From Oncomelania hupensis (lineage: Eukaryota; Mollusca; Gastropoda; Littorinimorpha; Pomatiopsidae), in NCBI GenBank assembly GCA_036898135.1, contig JBAHVR010000317.1, forward strand, positions 15,001 to 79,000: a DNA stretch of 64,000 nucleotides. Reading direction: 5' to 3'. A program made the position numbers and the translations under genes. Each line of letters begins with the position of its first letter. Within the stretch, counting starts at the first letter, position 1. Positions 48,221-57,422 of this stretch are shown piece by piece. A model generated the notes under the pieces. That model ran no database searches and was not told the DNA's origin. It saw nothing but the letters and a program-made list of their open reading frames with translations.

Positions 48221-48868
48221 TGTTACACTCAGTTCGATGTTGGTGTTTTCTATCAGTATCTGATTCAGCCCCGATGCTTGAATTCCTGATAGTTGTGTAA
48301 CTCAGATTCGTTTATCCACGCAACCCGTCCAAACAGCATACAAGTCACAAAGTCGACGTATGAAGTTTTCCACTTTTATTCAGCACACACCAACAACTGC
48401 ATACAATTCTCAACTCAACTCAACAACTTTCACAGCAACTCTCAAATTTACTTTCCAAATCACTATCAACAACTTTACTACTCTCAACAACAGTGCGGCA
48501 CACAATTTTATAATCTCTCTCTTTTCCGGAAGAATTTCGAATACGGTAGAAATGACGCACTGCCACCAATCGAATAAAAGATCGTCATCACTGACTTACG
48601 TCATTCATCTCTCCACACATACCCCGAACCTTCTCTTACTTCGACAATCGTCCCGAACCTTTGATCGATGGTAAACAAGGAAATCCAGAGTATTCTCCGA
48701 CAATATCGACCAACGAAAATTATCAACGTTATACAAAGCCTCTCCTAACAACAATGCAAACTCAAATCAAAGGTAAATAAACTCCATTATTGAATACTTT
48801 GCGAATCGAAACGATTAGATCTATCGTGCGCGCCTGAGACGTACTTTCGTTCGCGTTTCAACGTAACA
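48221..48868 (-). repeat. 3' LTR (left, in element sense)
   Basis: Bounded by TGTTAC...GTAACA. Identical to 53141-53788 except T at 48662 against C at 53582. On the minus strand it holds a TATA-like TTATAAAAT (about 48506-48514) and AATAAA (48375-48380), fitting a promoter and poly(A) site. Confidence 0.95.
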
Positions 48869-48881
48869 TAACCCCCCACTC
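48869..48881 (-). promoter_or_regulatory. Polypurine tract
   Basis: Minus strand GAGTGGGGGGTTA directly before the 3' LTR. It is the expected plus-strand primer for reverse transcription. Confidence 0.65.
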
Positions 48882-49125
48882 AAGAAGAAATTGACATAAT
48901 TTCTTTCAACAACGTTGAAACGTAATGCACAAACAATGTACAGAATTAAAACTTACTTCAGACTGTCTCATTTACTGTCAATGTTCTCAGTTTATATATA
49001 CACAGAGTCCATGTTTTTCATCCGCATGTATTTCTGGATACTGTCAATGTTCACAGTTCATTCACACAAGGTCAATGTTTCTCATCTGCAAGTCTGTTTA
49101 GATATTGCCAATGTTCTCCACACAG
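48882..49125 (-). other. 3' non-coding part of the LTR element
   Basis: Degenerate repeats of a CAATGTTCTC-like word (near 48977, 49046, 49070, 49109 and 49125), with no RNase H coding left. This is where an intact element would finish pol. Confidence 0.6.
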
Positions 49126-50790
49126 TCAATGTTCTTTCAACCGCAAGGAAACGACGCCCTCGTCAGTTACGGTCGTCATCGGCCCAGGGTCAAAGACAGT
49201 GATCTCGTGGGCTTTCCTGGAGTCAGTGCATCCTCCGTTGTCTTCCTCTCCCGTCGGATGTCCGACGCAGTCGACGTTGTCAGCTCCCAGAATGCATTCG
49301 CTGGGTCTCACGGTCAGGTTGGCTTCTGCGGGACGGTGGAACAGCTCCCTCAAGGTCTGCAGATGCTCCTTCCAAGTCTGGGTGTGGACTTCATGTTCGA
49401 CCAAAGTCGTAGAGCCTGGGACATCATTGAAGTTATGGGGAAACTCGCCCATAAGGTCCTTGAGCTCAATCTTCTGACCTTCCGTCAAGCCTGGCCCTAG
49501 CTTAACATCATCGATGCCTTCTTTGATGTGGAAGTCTCCCAGTTCCAACAGTTCCTTACTGTCAAAGCTGTTGTCGATCTCAGCTGCTGTTGCTGCATGC
49601 ACAGTCTCTGATGGCCTTTCCACGTACAGCTTAAGGAGGTTGGCATGGTATATCTTGGAATGCTGGCCGACCTTCACCTTATAGTCGTTGATCCCCACCA
49701 CGGTCTCCACTTCGTACGGGCCTTTCCACTGCATCAGCAACTTATTATGATCGGTAGGTAGCAGCACCAGCACTTTGTTGCCAGGTTTGAACTTCCTGTT
49801 CACAGCCCTACGGTCATAGTAGTGCTTTCCACAGTCCTGGGACTTCTTCAGGTTTTCTCTGGCTATCTCGAGAGTCTGCTCCATCTTCTCCCGTAGCTCA
49901 AACACGTACTGGTAGCTGTTCTTCACCTCTGGGGTGTCTACTTCTTTCGTCCACAGTTCTTTTAGGATGTGCATCGGCCCTCGGATGGTTCTTCCGTACA
50001 GCAGCTCGAACGGTGAAAAGCCGGTGGACTCCTGCGGTACTTCTCTGTAGGCGAAAAGTAAGGCGTTGATATAGCGATGCCATTGTCTGGGCTGCTCGCT
50101 GCACAGTTTCTTCAGGGTGGACTTCAGCGTAGCATTGAACTTTTCGACAAGCCCGTTGCACATTGGATGGTAGGGTGTCGTAGTCAAATGCCGGATGCTC
50201 AGCAGTCTGTTGACCTCCTTCATGCAGTCAGAGACGAACTGCGTCCCGAGGTCTGTCAGGATCTCTTCAGGTACTCCAAGTCTACTGAACATGTCCACTA
50301 GCGCCTCTGCAACAGTTTCAGTGTCAATCTTCTTCAGAGGCACTGCTTCTGGGTACCGAGTCGCATAGTCCACTAAAGTCAGTACCCATCGATGACCTTC
50401 TTCACTCGGAGGTCTTATTTCGCCGATTAAGTCTAAGGCCACCCTCTTGAAAGGTCGGTCGATCAAAGGCATCCTCTGCATAGGCACTTTCGGGACCCTT
50501 CCTCGAGGTATGGTCTTCTGGCAAATGTCACATGATCGGCAGAAACGGCTGACGTCCGCATGAAGTCCTGGCCAGTAGAACACCGCCTGGATTCTATCCG
50601 ACGTCTTCTTGATACCCAGGTGACCTCCCATGATTGAGTCATGCGCTACTTCCATCACCTGGCGCCTTAGGGGTAACGGTACCAATACTTGACGTAGTGG
50701 TTTCCCTCCGTTGACCCTCGGGTGCTGGAAGATTCGATACAGGATCTTGGCCTTCACCTCAAAATAAACCGTACCACTGCCTTTGGTCAC
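49126..50790 (-). CDS. Integrase with deleted reverse transcriptase remnant
   Basis: A 554-codon frame with no real ATG (opens at GTG 50790), following an in-frame TAA at 50811-50809 and six codons. Residues 50-90 form the H-H-C-C zinc site (His50, His57, Cys87, Cys90). The catalytic core has Asp120, Asp180 and Glu216, with the classic 35-residue spacing of the last two; the usual Gln after Asp180 is Leu. A GPY/F module (WKGPYEV) follows near 345-400. From ~433 come the residues that normally precede RT (NDVPGSTTLVEHEVHT). At about 49378 these jump to TWKEHLQTLRELF, which normally lies after the catalytic motif. The whole palm with its Asp-Asp motif is gone. The frame may be reached by stop readthrough, or be silent. 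Confidence 0.9.
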   Translation of the reverse strand: MTKGSGTVYFEVKAKILYRIFQHPRVNGGKPLRQVLVPLPLRRQVMEVAHDSIMGGHLGIKKTSDRIQAVFYWPGLHADVSRFCRSCDICQKTIPRGRVPKVPMQRMPLIDRPFKRVALDLIGEIRPPSEEGHRWVLTLVDYATRYPEAVPLKKIDTETVAEALVDMFSRLGVPEEILTDLGTQFVSDCMKEVNRLLSIRHLTTTPYHPMCNGLVEKFNATLKSTLKKLCSEQPRQWHRYINALLFAYREVPQESTGFSPFELLYGRTIRGPMHILKELWTKEVDTPEVKNSYQYVFELREKMEQTLEIARENLKKSQDCGKHYYDRRAVNRKFKPGNKVLVLLPTDHNKLLMQWKGPYEVETVVGINDYKVKVGQHSKIYHANLLKLYVERPSETVHAATAAEIDNSFDSKELLELGDFHIKEGIDDVKLGPGLTEGQKIELKDLMGEFPHNFNDVPGSTTLVEHEVHTQTWKEHLQTLRELFHRPAEANLTVRPSECILGADNVDCVGHPTGEEDNGGCTDSRKAHEITVFDPGPMTTVTDEGVVSLRLKEH

Positions 50791-50808
50791 GTGGTCTTGG
50801 CGGTTCCT

Positions 50809-52611
50809 TTACTTGTTTAACATGCTATCAGCTTCCTGGAGCTGGATCAGCTTATCTCTGTCCACGATGGCAGCTTTGGAGTTGTCGGCGACCTTCAGTG
50901 GCGTAGACATCTTGTCTCTCTTGGCCTGGGCCCTGGTAGTAACAGCACTGACGATCTCTGGTCGGCAGGGCTGAGCCGGAGTAACCACATTGTCCCGTAG
51001 CAGCTCTGTAAGGTCTCCATCGGGAAATGGCAATGGATCCTCCTCCACAACTTCGACGCGTTGGGTTGAGGCAGGACTCCACTCTGGATCGGGGTCGTCG
51101 GGTCGTCTCGCGCCGTCGATATTCCCGATCATCAAATCATACAGCGGCTTCTTCAGGCAAACCGCTTCGACTTCGCCTATGTAGAAAGGGGTGTTGACAT
51201 GAATCTTCGCAACTGGGGCTTTCAAACATTTGCTGTCGGCCATGAGTGTCCATTTTGAATCGCCAGTGAACTGTTCTTTAGCGATTAGGTCTTCTCTGAC
51301 GATGACCCCACTACAGCCAGAGTCTCTTAAGACAGTCACTTCATGATTTCCGACGCGTCCCTTTGAAACAGGCATGTTCTGGACGGTCACAGCTGCGCTG
51401 GCGACGACGGGGATGGATTTTCCGTTGGCAAGAAGAAGTTGGCCATCAGTCATGCACTCTTGCACGTCCGCAGGAGTAGCTGTGCGCTTGGTCTCACTCG
51501 GAAGAATGACGCTCCCGCCGCACACCTGATGGTCAGATCTACTGGTTTGCTGTTGATTGGAGAACCGCCTCTGCCGGTTGCCCGCCGCTGCGTTGTCCGT
51601 ACTGCTCCGCTGTCCGCTACTTTTGTTTTGAGGACAATTAGCCGCCCTGTGGTCTGTAGCGTTGCAGGTGAAACAGCCTCTTGAATGCCCTTCCCTGGGA
51701 GGAGGCGTGGAGTCCGTCTGTCTCTGGCTCGTCTGGCTCCCTTGGATCTGGTTCCCATGGTTTGCAGTCTTCTGAAAATGTTTCGTCGCGCTGGGTAACC
51801 CCAACGTTTTCTCATGAGCGATGAGATATCTTTCAGCAGCCTCAGCAACGTCTTTTAGCGTCTGCAACTTTTGTATTTCCAAGTGGATCGCGAGGTCCTT
51901 AGGGCAGGCGTTGAGTAATTGTTCCCTCACGATCAGCTCATGGAGACTCTCGTAAGTCTTCCCTTTGCCTGATAATTCCACCCACTTGTGTAGATATGAT
52001 GACAGGCGCTCCACAAACTGCTTTGGCGTCTCGTCTGACTTAGGCCGGCATTCACGGAAGCGTTTACGGTAGCCCTTCTCTGTAAAGTTGTAGCACTGCA
52101 ACAGGGCCTCTTTCAAGACGTCGTAGTTTTTGGCGTCATCGTTCGACAGTCTGGTGTAAACTTCGAGAGCTTGCCCCGTCAGAAGTGCACTCAGTCGAAT
52201 TGCCCAGTCTTGAGGTTGCCAGTTAGAGCTTTCAGCGAACCTTTCGAATCTCGCCAGATAACTGTCAATCTGGTCCTTCCCGTCGACGAAAGCTGGCAAT
52301 TTTGGAGCCGTATGGTCGTTGGTGACTTGTGGCGCATGCTGATTGTTTTGGATACGCGCCAACTCTAGCTGGTACTGACGCTCACCTTCAAGACGCTTCA
52401 GCTCGAACTCTCTTTCTTTTTCTTGCCGTTGCTCTTCTCTTTCTTGACGCCGGTCTTCTCTTTCTTCTCGACGACGCTGCTCTTCCAATTCTCTTTCTTC
52501 ACGCTGACGTTGTTCTTCTCTTTCTTGTAATCTCTCCTGGGATTTGACGTACTCCGTCAACTGTTTCCCTTTTAGATTCAGTTGAATCCCTTTCTGCCAG
52601 AAGTCAGCCAT
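50809..52611 (-). CDS. Gag-protease polyprotein
   Basis: The frame is open from 52956. I prefer the Met at 52611 (MADFWQKGI), because upstream codons include four copies of a repeated Ser-Arg-Lys-Glu-Leu unit from a GGAAAGTTCTTTTCT-type DNA repeat and look like leader. In residues counted from 52956: a highly charged coiled coil (138-200), the capsid-like gag domain (~218-385), a CCHC knuckle (C428, C431, H436, C441; CX2CX4HX4C) for RNA binding, and a retropepsin with DSG at 545-547. The C-terminal linker LIQLQEADSMLNK resembles the run-in to integrase, and the frame then ends at TAA. The undamaged ~600 codons agree with the young LTR age. Confidence 0.85.
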   Translation of the reverse strand: MADFWQKGIQLNLKGKQLTEYVKSQERLQEREEQRQREERELEEQRRREEREDRRQEREEQRQEKEREFELKRLEGERQYQLELARIQNNQHAPQVTNDHTAPKLPAFVDGKDQIDSYLARFERFAESSNWQPQDWAIRLSALLTGQALEVYTRLSNDDAKNYDVLKEALLQCYNFTEKGYRKRFRECRPKSDETPKQFVERLSSYLHKWVELSGKGKTYESLHELIVREQLLNACPKDLAIHLEIQKLQTLKDVAEAAERYLIAHEKTLGLPSATKHFQKTANHGNQIQGSQTSQRQTDSTPPPREGHSRGCFTCNATDHRAANCPQNKSSGQRSSTDNAAAGNRQRRFSNQQQTSRSDHQVCGGSVILPSETKRTATPADVQECMTDGQLLLANGKSIPVVASAAVTVQNMPVSKGRVGNHEVTVLRDSGCSGVIVREDLIAKEQFTGDSKWTLMADSKCLKAPVAKIHVNTPFYIGEVEAVCLKKPLYDLMIGNIDGARRPDDPDPEWSPASTQRVEVVEEDPLPFPDGDLTELLRDNVVTPAQPCRPEIVSAVTTRAQAKRDKMSTPLKVADNSKAAIVDRDKLIQLQEADSMLNK

Positions 52612-53122
52612 CTTGATGCTTCTGGAAAGTTCTTTTCTGGAAAGTTCTTTTCCGGAAAGTTCTTTTCTGGAAAGTTCTTGACTGTGCTGTACCTTTCTAG
52701 ACTGTTCTAGAACAGCACGCTTTCTGCAGTAGCGCTGATGCTTGTCACTAGTCGCCTTCGCTGACGCAGGCCCCGCTGTCCTCGTCGTATGCGACGCTGT
52801 ACCACGCTGGTGTTGATGTATACGCTCCTGTGCTGAAGTAGACGCGACGTCCGCTCGCCGCTCTCTGTAACACTGGCGATGTAGCTCCGAGACTGTCCCT
52901 CGACGTAGTCTTACGGCAGCCACGTAGTCCCGATCTGTTGTTCGCTCACGAAGCAACTCTTCAGCGACTACACGCCCTTGCAGTCAACCCGAACCTATCG
53001 GATGTAGTCCCAGTATGTTGGCCCCTCTCGACGCAACTCGTTGGCGGCTACCCTCGATGACTGCCTCTCGTAACGTTGACTCGCTTGTTGTAGCAGTTGA
53101 ACCCTTGGCTATGGCGTGAATC
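52612..53122 (-). other. Leader of the LTR element
   Basis: Between primer site and gag start. It contains the tandem GGAAAGTTCTTTTC repeats (52617-52680). It is the likely packaging and dimerisation region, with no separate gene. Confidence 0.5.
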
Positions 53123-53140
53123 GCGGCTTGACCCCCAAAA
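53123..53140 (-). promoter_or_regulatory. Probable primer-binding site
   Basis: The minus strand after the 5' LTR reads TTTTGGGGGTCAAGCCGC. A G-rich TGG-type start fits a tRNA 3' end, but I cannot assign the tRNA and the first Ts are a spacer. Confidence 0.4.
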
Positions 53141-53788
53141 TGTTACACTCAGTTCGATGTTGGTGTTTTCTATCAGTATCTGATTCAGCCCCGATGCTTG
53201 AATTCCTGATAGTTGTGTAACTCAGATTCGTTTATCCACGCAACCCGTCCAAACAGCATACAAGTCACAAAGTCGACGTATGAAGTTTTCCACTTTTATT
53301 CAGCACACACCAACAACTGCATACAATTCTCAACTCAACTCAACAACTTTCACAGCAACTCTCAAATTTACTTTCCAAATCACTATCAACAACTTTACTA
53401 CTCTCAACAACAGTGCGGCACACAATTTTATAATCTCTCTCTTTTCCGGAAGAATTTCGAATACGGTAGAAATGACGCACTGCCACCAATCGAATAAAAG
53501 ATCGTCATCACTGACTTACGTCATTCATCTCTCCACACATACCCCGAACCTTCTCTTACTTCGACAATCGTCCCGAACCTTCGATCGATGGTAAACAAGG
53601 AAATCCAGAGTATTCTCCGACAATATCGACCAACGAAAATTATCAACGTTATACAAAGCCTCTCCTAACAACAATGCAAACTCAAATCAAAGGTAAATAA
53701 ACTCCATTATTGAATACTTTGCGAATCGAAACGATTAGATCTATCGTGCGCGCCTGAGACGTACTTTCGTTCGCGTTTCAACGTAACA
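53141..53788 (-). repeat. 5' LTR (right, in element sense)
   Basis: 648 bp, TGTTAC...GTAACA, one difference from the other LTR (C at 53582). It would drive antisense transcription relative to gene 2. Confidence 0.95.
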
Positions 53789-54085
53789 AATGCCTACATT
53801 GCTAAATAATAACATCATAGGAAGCCCTAGTGACCACCTGGCCGAAAGCGTCCAATATTCCCAAGCTGATCCAACAGACCTCAAACACAAATAAAGAGTC
53901 TTGTCCCGGAAGAGTTTTCAAAAAAAAAGGTAGGTGACTGGTCTAGCGAAGAAGAAGATAGTATAGCAGATTGAGAAAGAGCAAATGAGAAAGACAGCGA
54001 CTGTGGGAATTTAAAGCACTGAATTTCCAGAAAGAGGGGATACTATTTATACTGAAACCCCCGGCACCCCAACGGGGGTAGGTGG
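53789..54085 (-). mobile_element. Family A copy, 5' half (split by the LTR element)
   Basis: Begins with the duplicated AATGC (53789-53793) and runs through 'cctagtgaccacctggc', 'taggtgactggtctagcgaag' and 'tactatttatactgaaacccccggcaccccaacggggg'. It is the continuation of 47960-48220. Confidence 0.85.
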
Positions 54086-54159
54086 GAGGTAGGATTATGT
54101 GTTACAGATTGCCTTTAAGTTATCATCTTCTCATTGCTTGTTTGTTCGCTTGCTTGCAG

Positions 54160-54366
54160 GTATCTACGTTCTCTTGTGCAACTGGGATCAGGGTGTCCCT
54201 ACCTGCAAGATCGAGGAAGGATTTGAATTTAACTATGAAGTGAGCAGCACCTTAACAGTGGAGATTCCACGGGTCTCTACCAAAGCAGAAGGCCTCTACG
54301 TCTGTCAATTGGTACCTCATGGAGATGGCATTTCAGTCAACACTTGCAATCTTACCATTGTTGAAG
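54160..54366 (+). CDS. Gene 2 exon 2: second half of Ig-like domain
   Basis: Acceptor GCTTGCAG|GT; donor GAAG|GTGAGA at 54367, phase 1-1, 207 bp. Residues 72-140 include LLCNW, PTCKIEEGF, an EGLYVCQLVP F-strand signature identical over ten residues to gene 1, and NTCNLTIVE with one N-glycosylation site. Every cysteine aligns with gene 1. Confidence 0.85.
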
Positions 54367-54390
54367 GTGAGAAAGGAAGAAAAATATGGG

Positions 54391-54396
<6 letters not shown>

Positions 54397-54478
<82 letters not shown>

Positions 54479-54516
54479 ACATTAAACAGTTTAATTAATA
54501 GGGTAGTTGTTTTTTT

Positions 54517-54601
<85 letters not shown>
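54397..54601. repeat. (GA)n, (ACT)n and (GCT)n microsatellites filling gene 2 intron 2
   Basis: About 40 GA units begin 30 bp after the exon 2 donor. About 14 ACT then about 14 GCT triplets end some 54 bp before the exon 3 acceptor. Together they make up most of the 289-bp intron. Confidence 0.95.
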
Positions 54602-54602
<1 letters not shown>

Positions 54603-54655
54603 ATTACCATTTGTATTTTTTATTTCTCTCTCATAAAACATTCCGTTCAAATCAG

Positions 54656-54803
54656 CTCATGGATCCAGCAGCGGCAAGAATGAAAAGTCACCTCCAGTTG
54701 TGACGTTCCTTGTTTATGTTGCGACCACTGCTGCTCTTGGAGGGTTGGCTCTGATTTTCGGCAGTCTGGCGTTGATCTTCTGCCTTCTGTATCGTCGTAA
54801 CAG
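54656..54803 (+). CDS. Gene 2 exon 3: transmembrane segment
   Basis: Acceptor AAATCAG|CT; donor AACAG|GTACAT at 54804 (phase 2). Residues 141-190: a Gly/Ser/Lys stalk (SSSGKNEKSPP), about 29 hydrophobic, Ala/Gly/Leu-rich residues (157-186), then YRRNR as stop-transfer. Same phases as gene 1 exon 3. Confidence 0.85.
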
Positions 54804-55287
54804 GTACATGGTTGTTGTAGTAAAATTGGTGTGGAAGAGAGACTTGAATTGTGTTTTGGGGGTGTTTGTGTCATTCGATAACAGTTTTTAGTCTTCTATA
54901 TCGTAACGAACAAGTAACAAGAAGTTGATTTTAGTGTTGTTGCTCTTAGTAATTTTGTGGGTTTTGCCTTTTTTTTTTTGGTGTTGCTATTTAAGTTGTT
55001 GGTGTTGGTGGACTTGCCTTAACATCACATGTTTGAATGATGAAAGTGTGTGTGCGATTGTCTGTAACGAGCCTGTGAGCGCCTATGTTGGTCGCCGCTG
55101 TTCGAGTCTTATTTAGGAATAAAGCGCATATAGGATCCAATATTGTTGGTGTTAATTTGTTGTTAATGTTTGTTGTTGTCGTTTGTGGTAATAGTGCTTA
55201 TGGTAACTGCGCTATTATTATTATTGTCGATAGCTGTCATAATATTGTTGCTCGTGGTTATGTTGTAATTTTGTTTGTCCTAAACAG

Positions 55288-55738
55288 GGCACGCACCTTG
55301 CGACTCAATTCGTCTCCTATTTTTTTGGGCTCTACTATTATGCCTTCCAACAAAGTGAAATCAAAGAGAGCGTCTAATAAGAAAGGTACGACGAGAACAG
55401 ATCGCGAAGGAGGAAATAAAGAGGAAGAAGAGGAGGAACTATTACAACCGGCAATGAACGTGAAGTACGGCAAAAAACAAACTCATCGCCAGGCACAAGT
55501 TTCTGTAGCCGTGGTTGACAAAGAGATTCAAGTTCCCAAAAATATTTACGAGTATTTTCCCTGGAAGCCAAAAACAGAGAAAACAGATAAGGTTGTAAAC
55601 ACAAAAGGAACTAGGTTTGTGTCAGAGAAAAGAAGCTTGGAGAAGAATTGTACAGAATTTACAGAACAACTCCGTTTCTGTGTTGAGCCTGAAGTTGTGT
55701 ATAGGATTGATCTAGAAGCAAGTAGGCCTACAATCTGA
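55288..55738 (+). CDS. Gene 2 exon 4: cytoplasmic tail
   Basis: Acceptor CTAAACAG|GG, entered in phase 2, TGA at 55736-55738. The 149-residue tail is basic near the membrane (NKVKSKRASNKKG), followed by a Glu run (EEEEE), NVKYGKKQTHRQAQ and VDKEIQV. These align with the gene 1 tail around VKY and VDK. Tyrosines occur in NIYEYFPW and VVYRID, but the NPxY motif of gene 1 is absent. No catalytic domain. It is shorter than the gene 1 tail by about 43 residues, so the two receptors may have diverged in signalling. Confidence 0.75.
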
Positions 55739-55769
55739 GCACATAATGTACATTTTGTAAGAATTGCGC

Positions 55770-55985
55770 TTTAAACTATGTTTGTGTGTGTGTGTGCGTT
55801 TGTTTTTCTTCTAAAGTGTAGATATATGTATTTTAGCTTTAGAAGGTTGTTGAATTGGAGGTGTGACTTTGTGTGTGTGTGTGTGTGTGTATTTGAATGT
55901 GTGTGTATGTGTGTGTATGTGTGAATATATATAGGTGTGTGTGTGTGTAGGTGTGTGTGTGGTTGTGTGTGTGTGTGTGTGTGTG
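55770..55985. repeat. (GT)n microsatellites
   Basis: Several GT blocks (55781-55798, 55873-55890, 55937-55984) separating gene 2 from the next LINE. Confidence 0.9.
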
Positions 55986-55995
55986 AAGAAACGCC

Positions 55996-57290
55996 ATTAT
56001 TGTTACACACACTTTATACGCTACTCTGACGCTTCTTCACAATGCGTATGGTCACTTAGAGACCTCTGGTTCCTTTGTCCGCATTCTATTTATAGACTTT
56101 TCTTCTGCTTTCAATACCATACAGCCACACCTCATGGCTCAGAAGCTTTTGTCTTACACTGTCCGTCCTAGACTCGTCCTGTGGATCGTTCACTTCCTCG
56201 TGTCCAGATCTCAGGTTGTCCGCTTTCACTCTGCTGTCTCATCTCTCAAACAAACGTCCACAGGAGCTCCTCAGGGTACGGTTCTTTCTCCGGTACTTTT
56301 CACGCTCTACACAAACGACTGCAGAGGAACTGATGCCTCACCGGTCATAAAGTACTCGGATGACTCTGCCCTTGTGGACCTGTCCAATTCAAATGCTGTG
56401 TATTTCTCTGCAGTTGATAGGTTCAGCTCCTGGTGCAAACAAAACTATCTGGACTTAAATGTCAAGAAAACTAAGGAACTGGTCATTGACTTTCGTAAAA
56501 ACAACACTCTCATTCCAGACCTTGTCATTGATGGTGTTACAGTCGAGAGAGTCACCCAATACAAATACCTGGGAACCATCATTGACGAGAAACTGAACTT
56601 CACTGCAAACACCCAGGCCATACACAAAAAATGTCAGTCTAGAATTTACTGCATTCAAAAACTTCGAAATCTCCAAGTCAGTAGCCGCATCCTTCAGACC
56701 TTTTACTCTTCTTTTATTGAGTCCGTTCTTACCTTTTCTTTTATCTGCTGGTATGGAAGTTTGTGTGTAAAAAACAAAAGTATTCTGGATCGAGTAGTGA
56801 AAGTCTGTGGGAGGGTTGTGGGAGTGAAACAAGAGAGTCTGCAGGTGTTGTATGAAAGACGTGTTGTGCGGAAAACTATTTGCTTTGTGCTGGATAGCAC
56901 TCATGTGCTTGCGCACCACTTCCAGCTCCTGCCTTCTGGAAGGCGCTACCAAACACCAAGGGTCAGAACTCTCAGAACGAAAAACAGTTTTATTCCAAAG
57001 GCTGTCTCATTACTTAATAAATGAATGTGTGTGCGTGTGTGTGTGTGTATGTGTGTGTGTGTGTGTTTTGTTTGCCCAAAATAATCTCATTTCACATTTG
57101 CTGTCGTTTAATGTTAGCATGCATAAGTGTAATTCTATTCATATGAGACTGCATTTTTATCCTCATTGTCACTATGATTGTTGTTATTATTATTGTGATG
57201 TTTATTCCTTGTTGATTGTAATTGTACACCACAATGTAATTTCTTGTAAAAGATAATAAAGTTGTCTTATCTTATCTTATCTTATCTTAC
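55996..57290 (+). pseudogene. Rex1/L2-like LINE, 5'-truncated RT
   Basis: The frame is open from about 55996 with no start. It runs through FVRILFIDFSSAFNTIQPH, TGAPQGTVLSPVLFTLYTNDC and the catalytic motif YSDD (usual Ala replaced by Ser) at ~56355. Then come LNVKKTKELVIDFRK, YKYLGTIIDEKLNF and the C-terminal LPSGRRYQTPRVRT..SFIPKAVSLLN block ending at 57024. The 3' UTR has a GT tract and ends AATAAAGTTGTCTTATC with (CTTAT)n at 57265-57289. The unbroken ~340 codons suggest moderate age. It starts just downstream of gene 2 on the same strand. Confidence 0.8.
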
Positions 57291-57422
57291 TGTACCTACG
57301 TTCTTTTGACGGCCCGCATGTGCTTATACGAGCAGAGCACACACAGGTAGACTCATACACCTCACATTTTTGAGACCAAGGGGTTAATACTCTCACTCAC
57401 TCACTCTCTCTCTCTCTCTCTC

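Larger units (their letters stand above)
48221..53788 (-). mobile_element. Gmr1-like Ty3/Gypsy-group LTR retrotransposon, RT-deleted, very young
   Basis: A 5,568-bp element with 648-bp LTRs, read on the minus strand. Order: LTR, primer site, leader, gag-protease frame (52611-50809), an in-frame TAA, integrase (50790 on), RT remnant, polypurine tract, LTR. Integrase lies before RT, as in Gmr1-like elements and unlike ordinary Gypsy. The RT catalytic core and RNase H are missing, so it cannot copy itself. Nevertheless the LTRs differ at only one site and the 5-bp target duplication is perfect. It must have been mobilised recently by a complete relative. It lies antisense in intron 1 of gene 2, inside a family A copy. 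Confidence 0.9.

Noticed and set aside
48293..48674. Small ORFs repeated at 53213-53594
   Set aside because: They lie in the two LTRs and are identical because the LTRs are. No domain.
55085..55287. Upstream part of the 217-residue frame as coding for gene 2
   Set aside because: A clear acceptor at 55286-55287, in the phase left by exon 3, makes the preceding open sequence intron.
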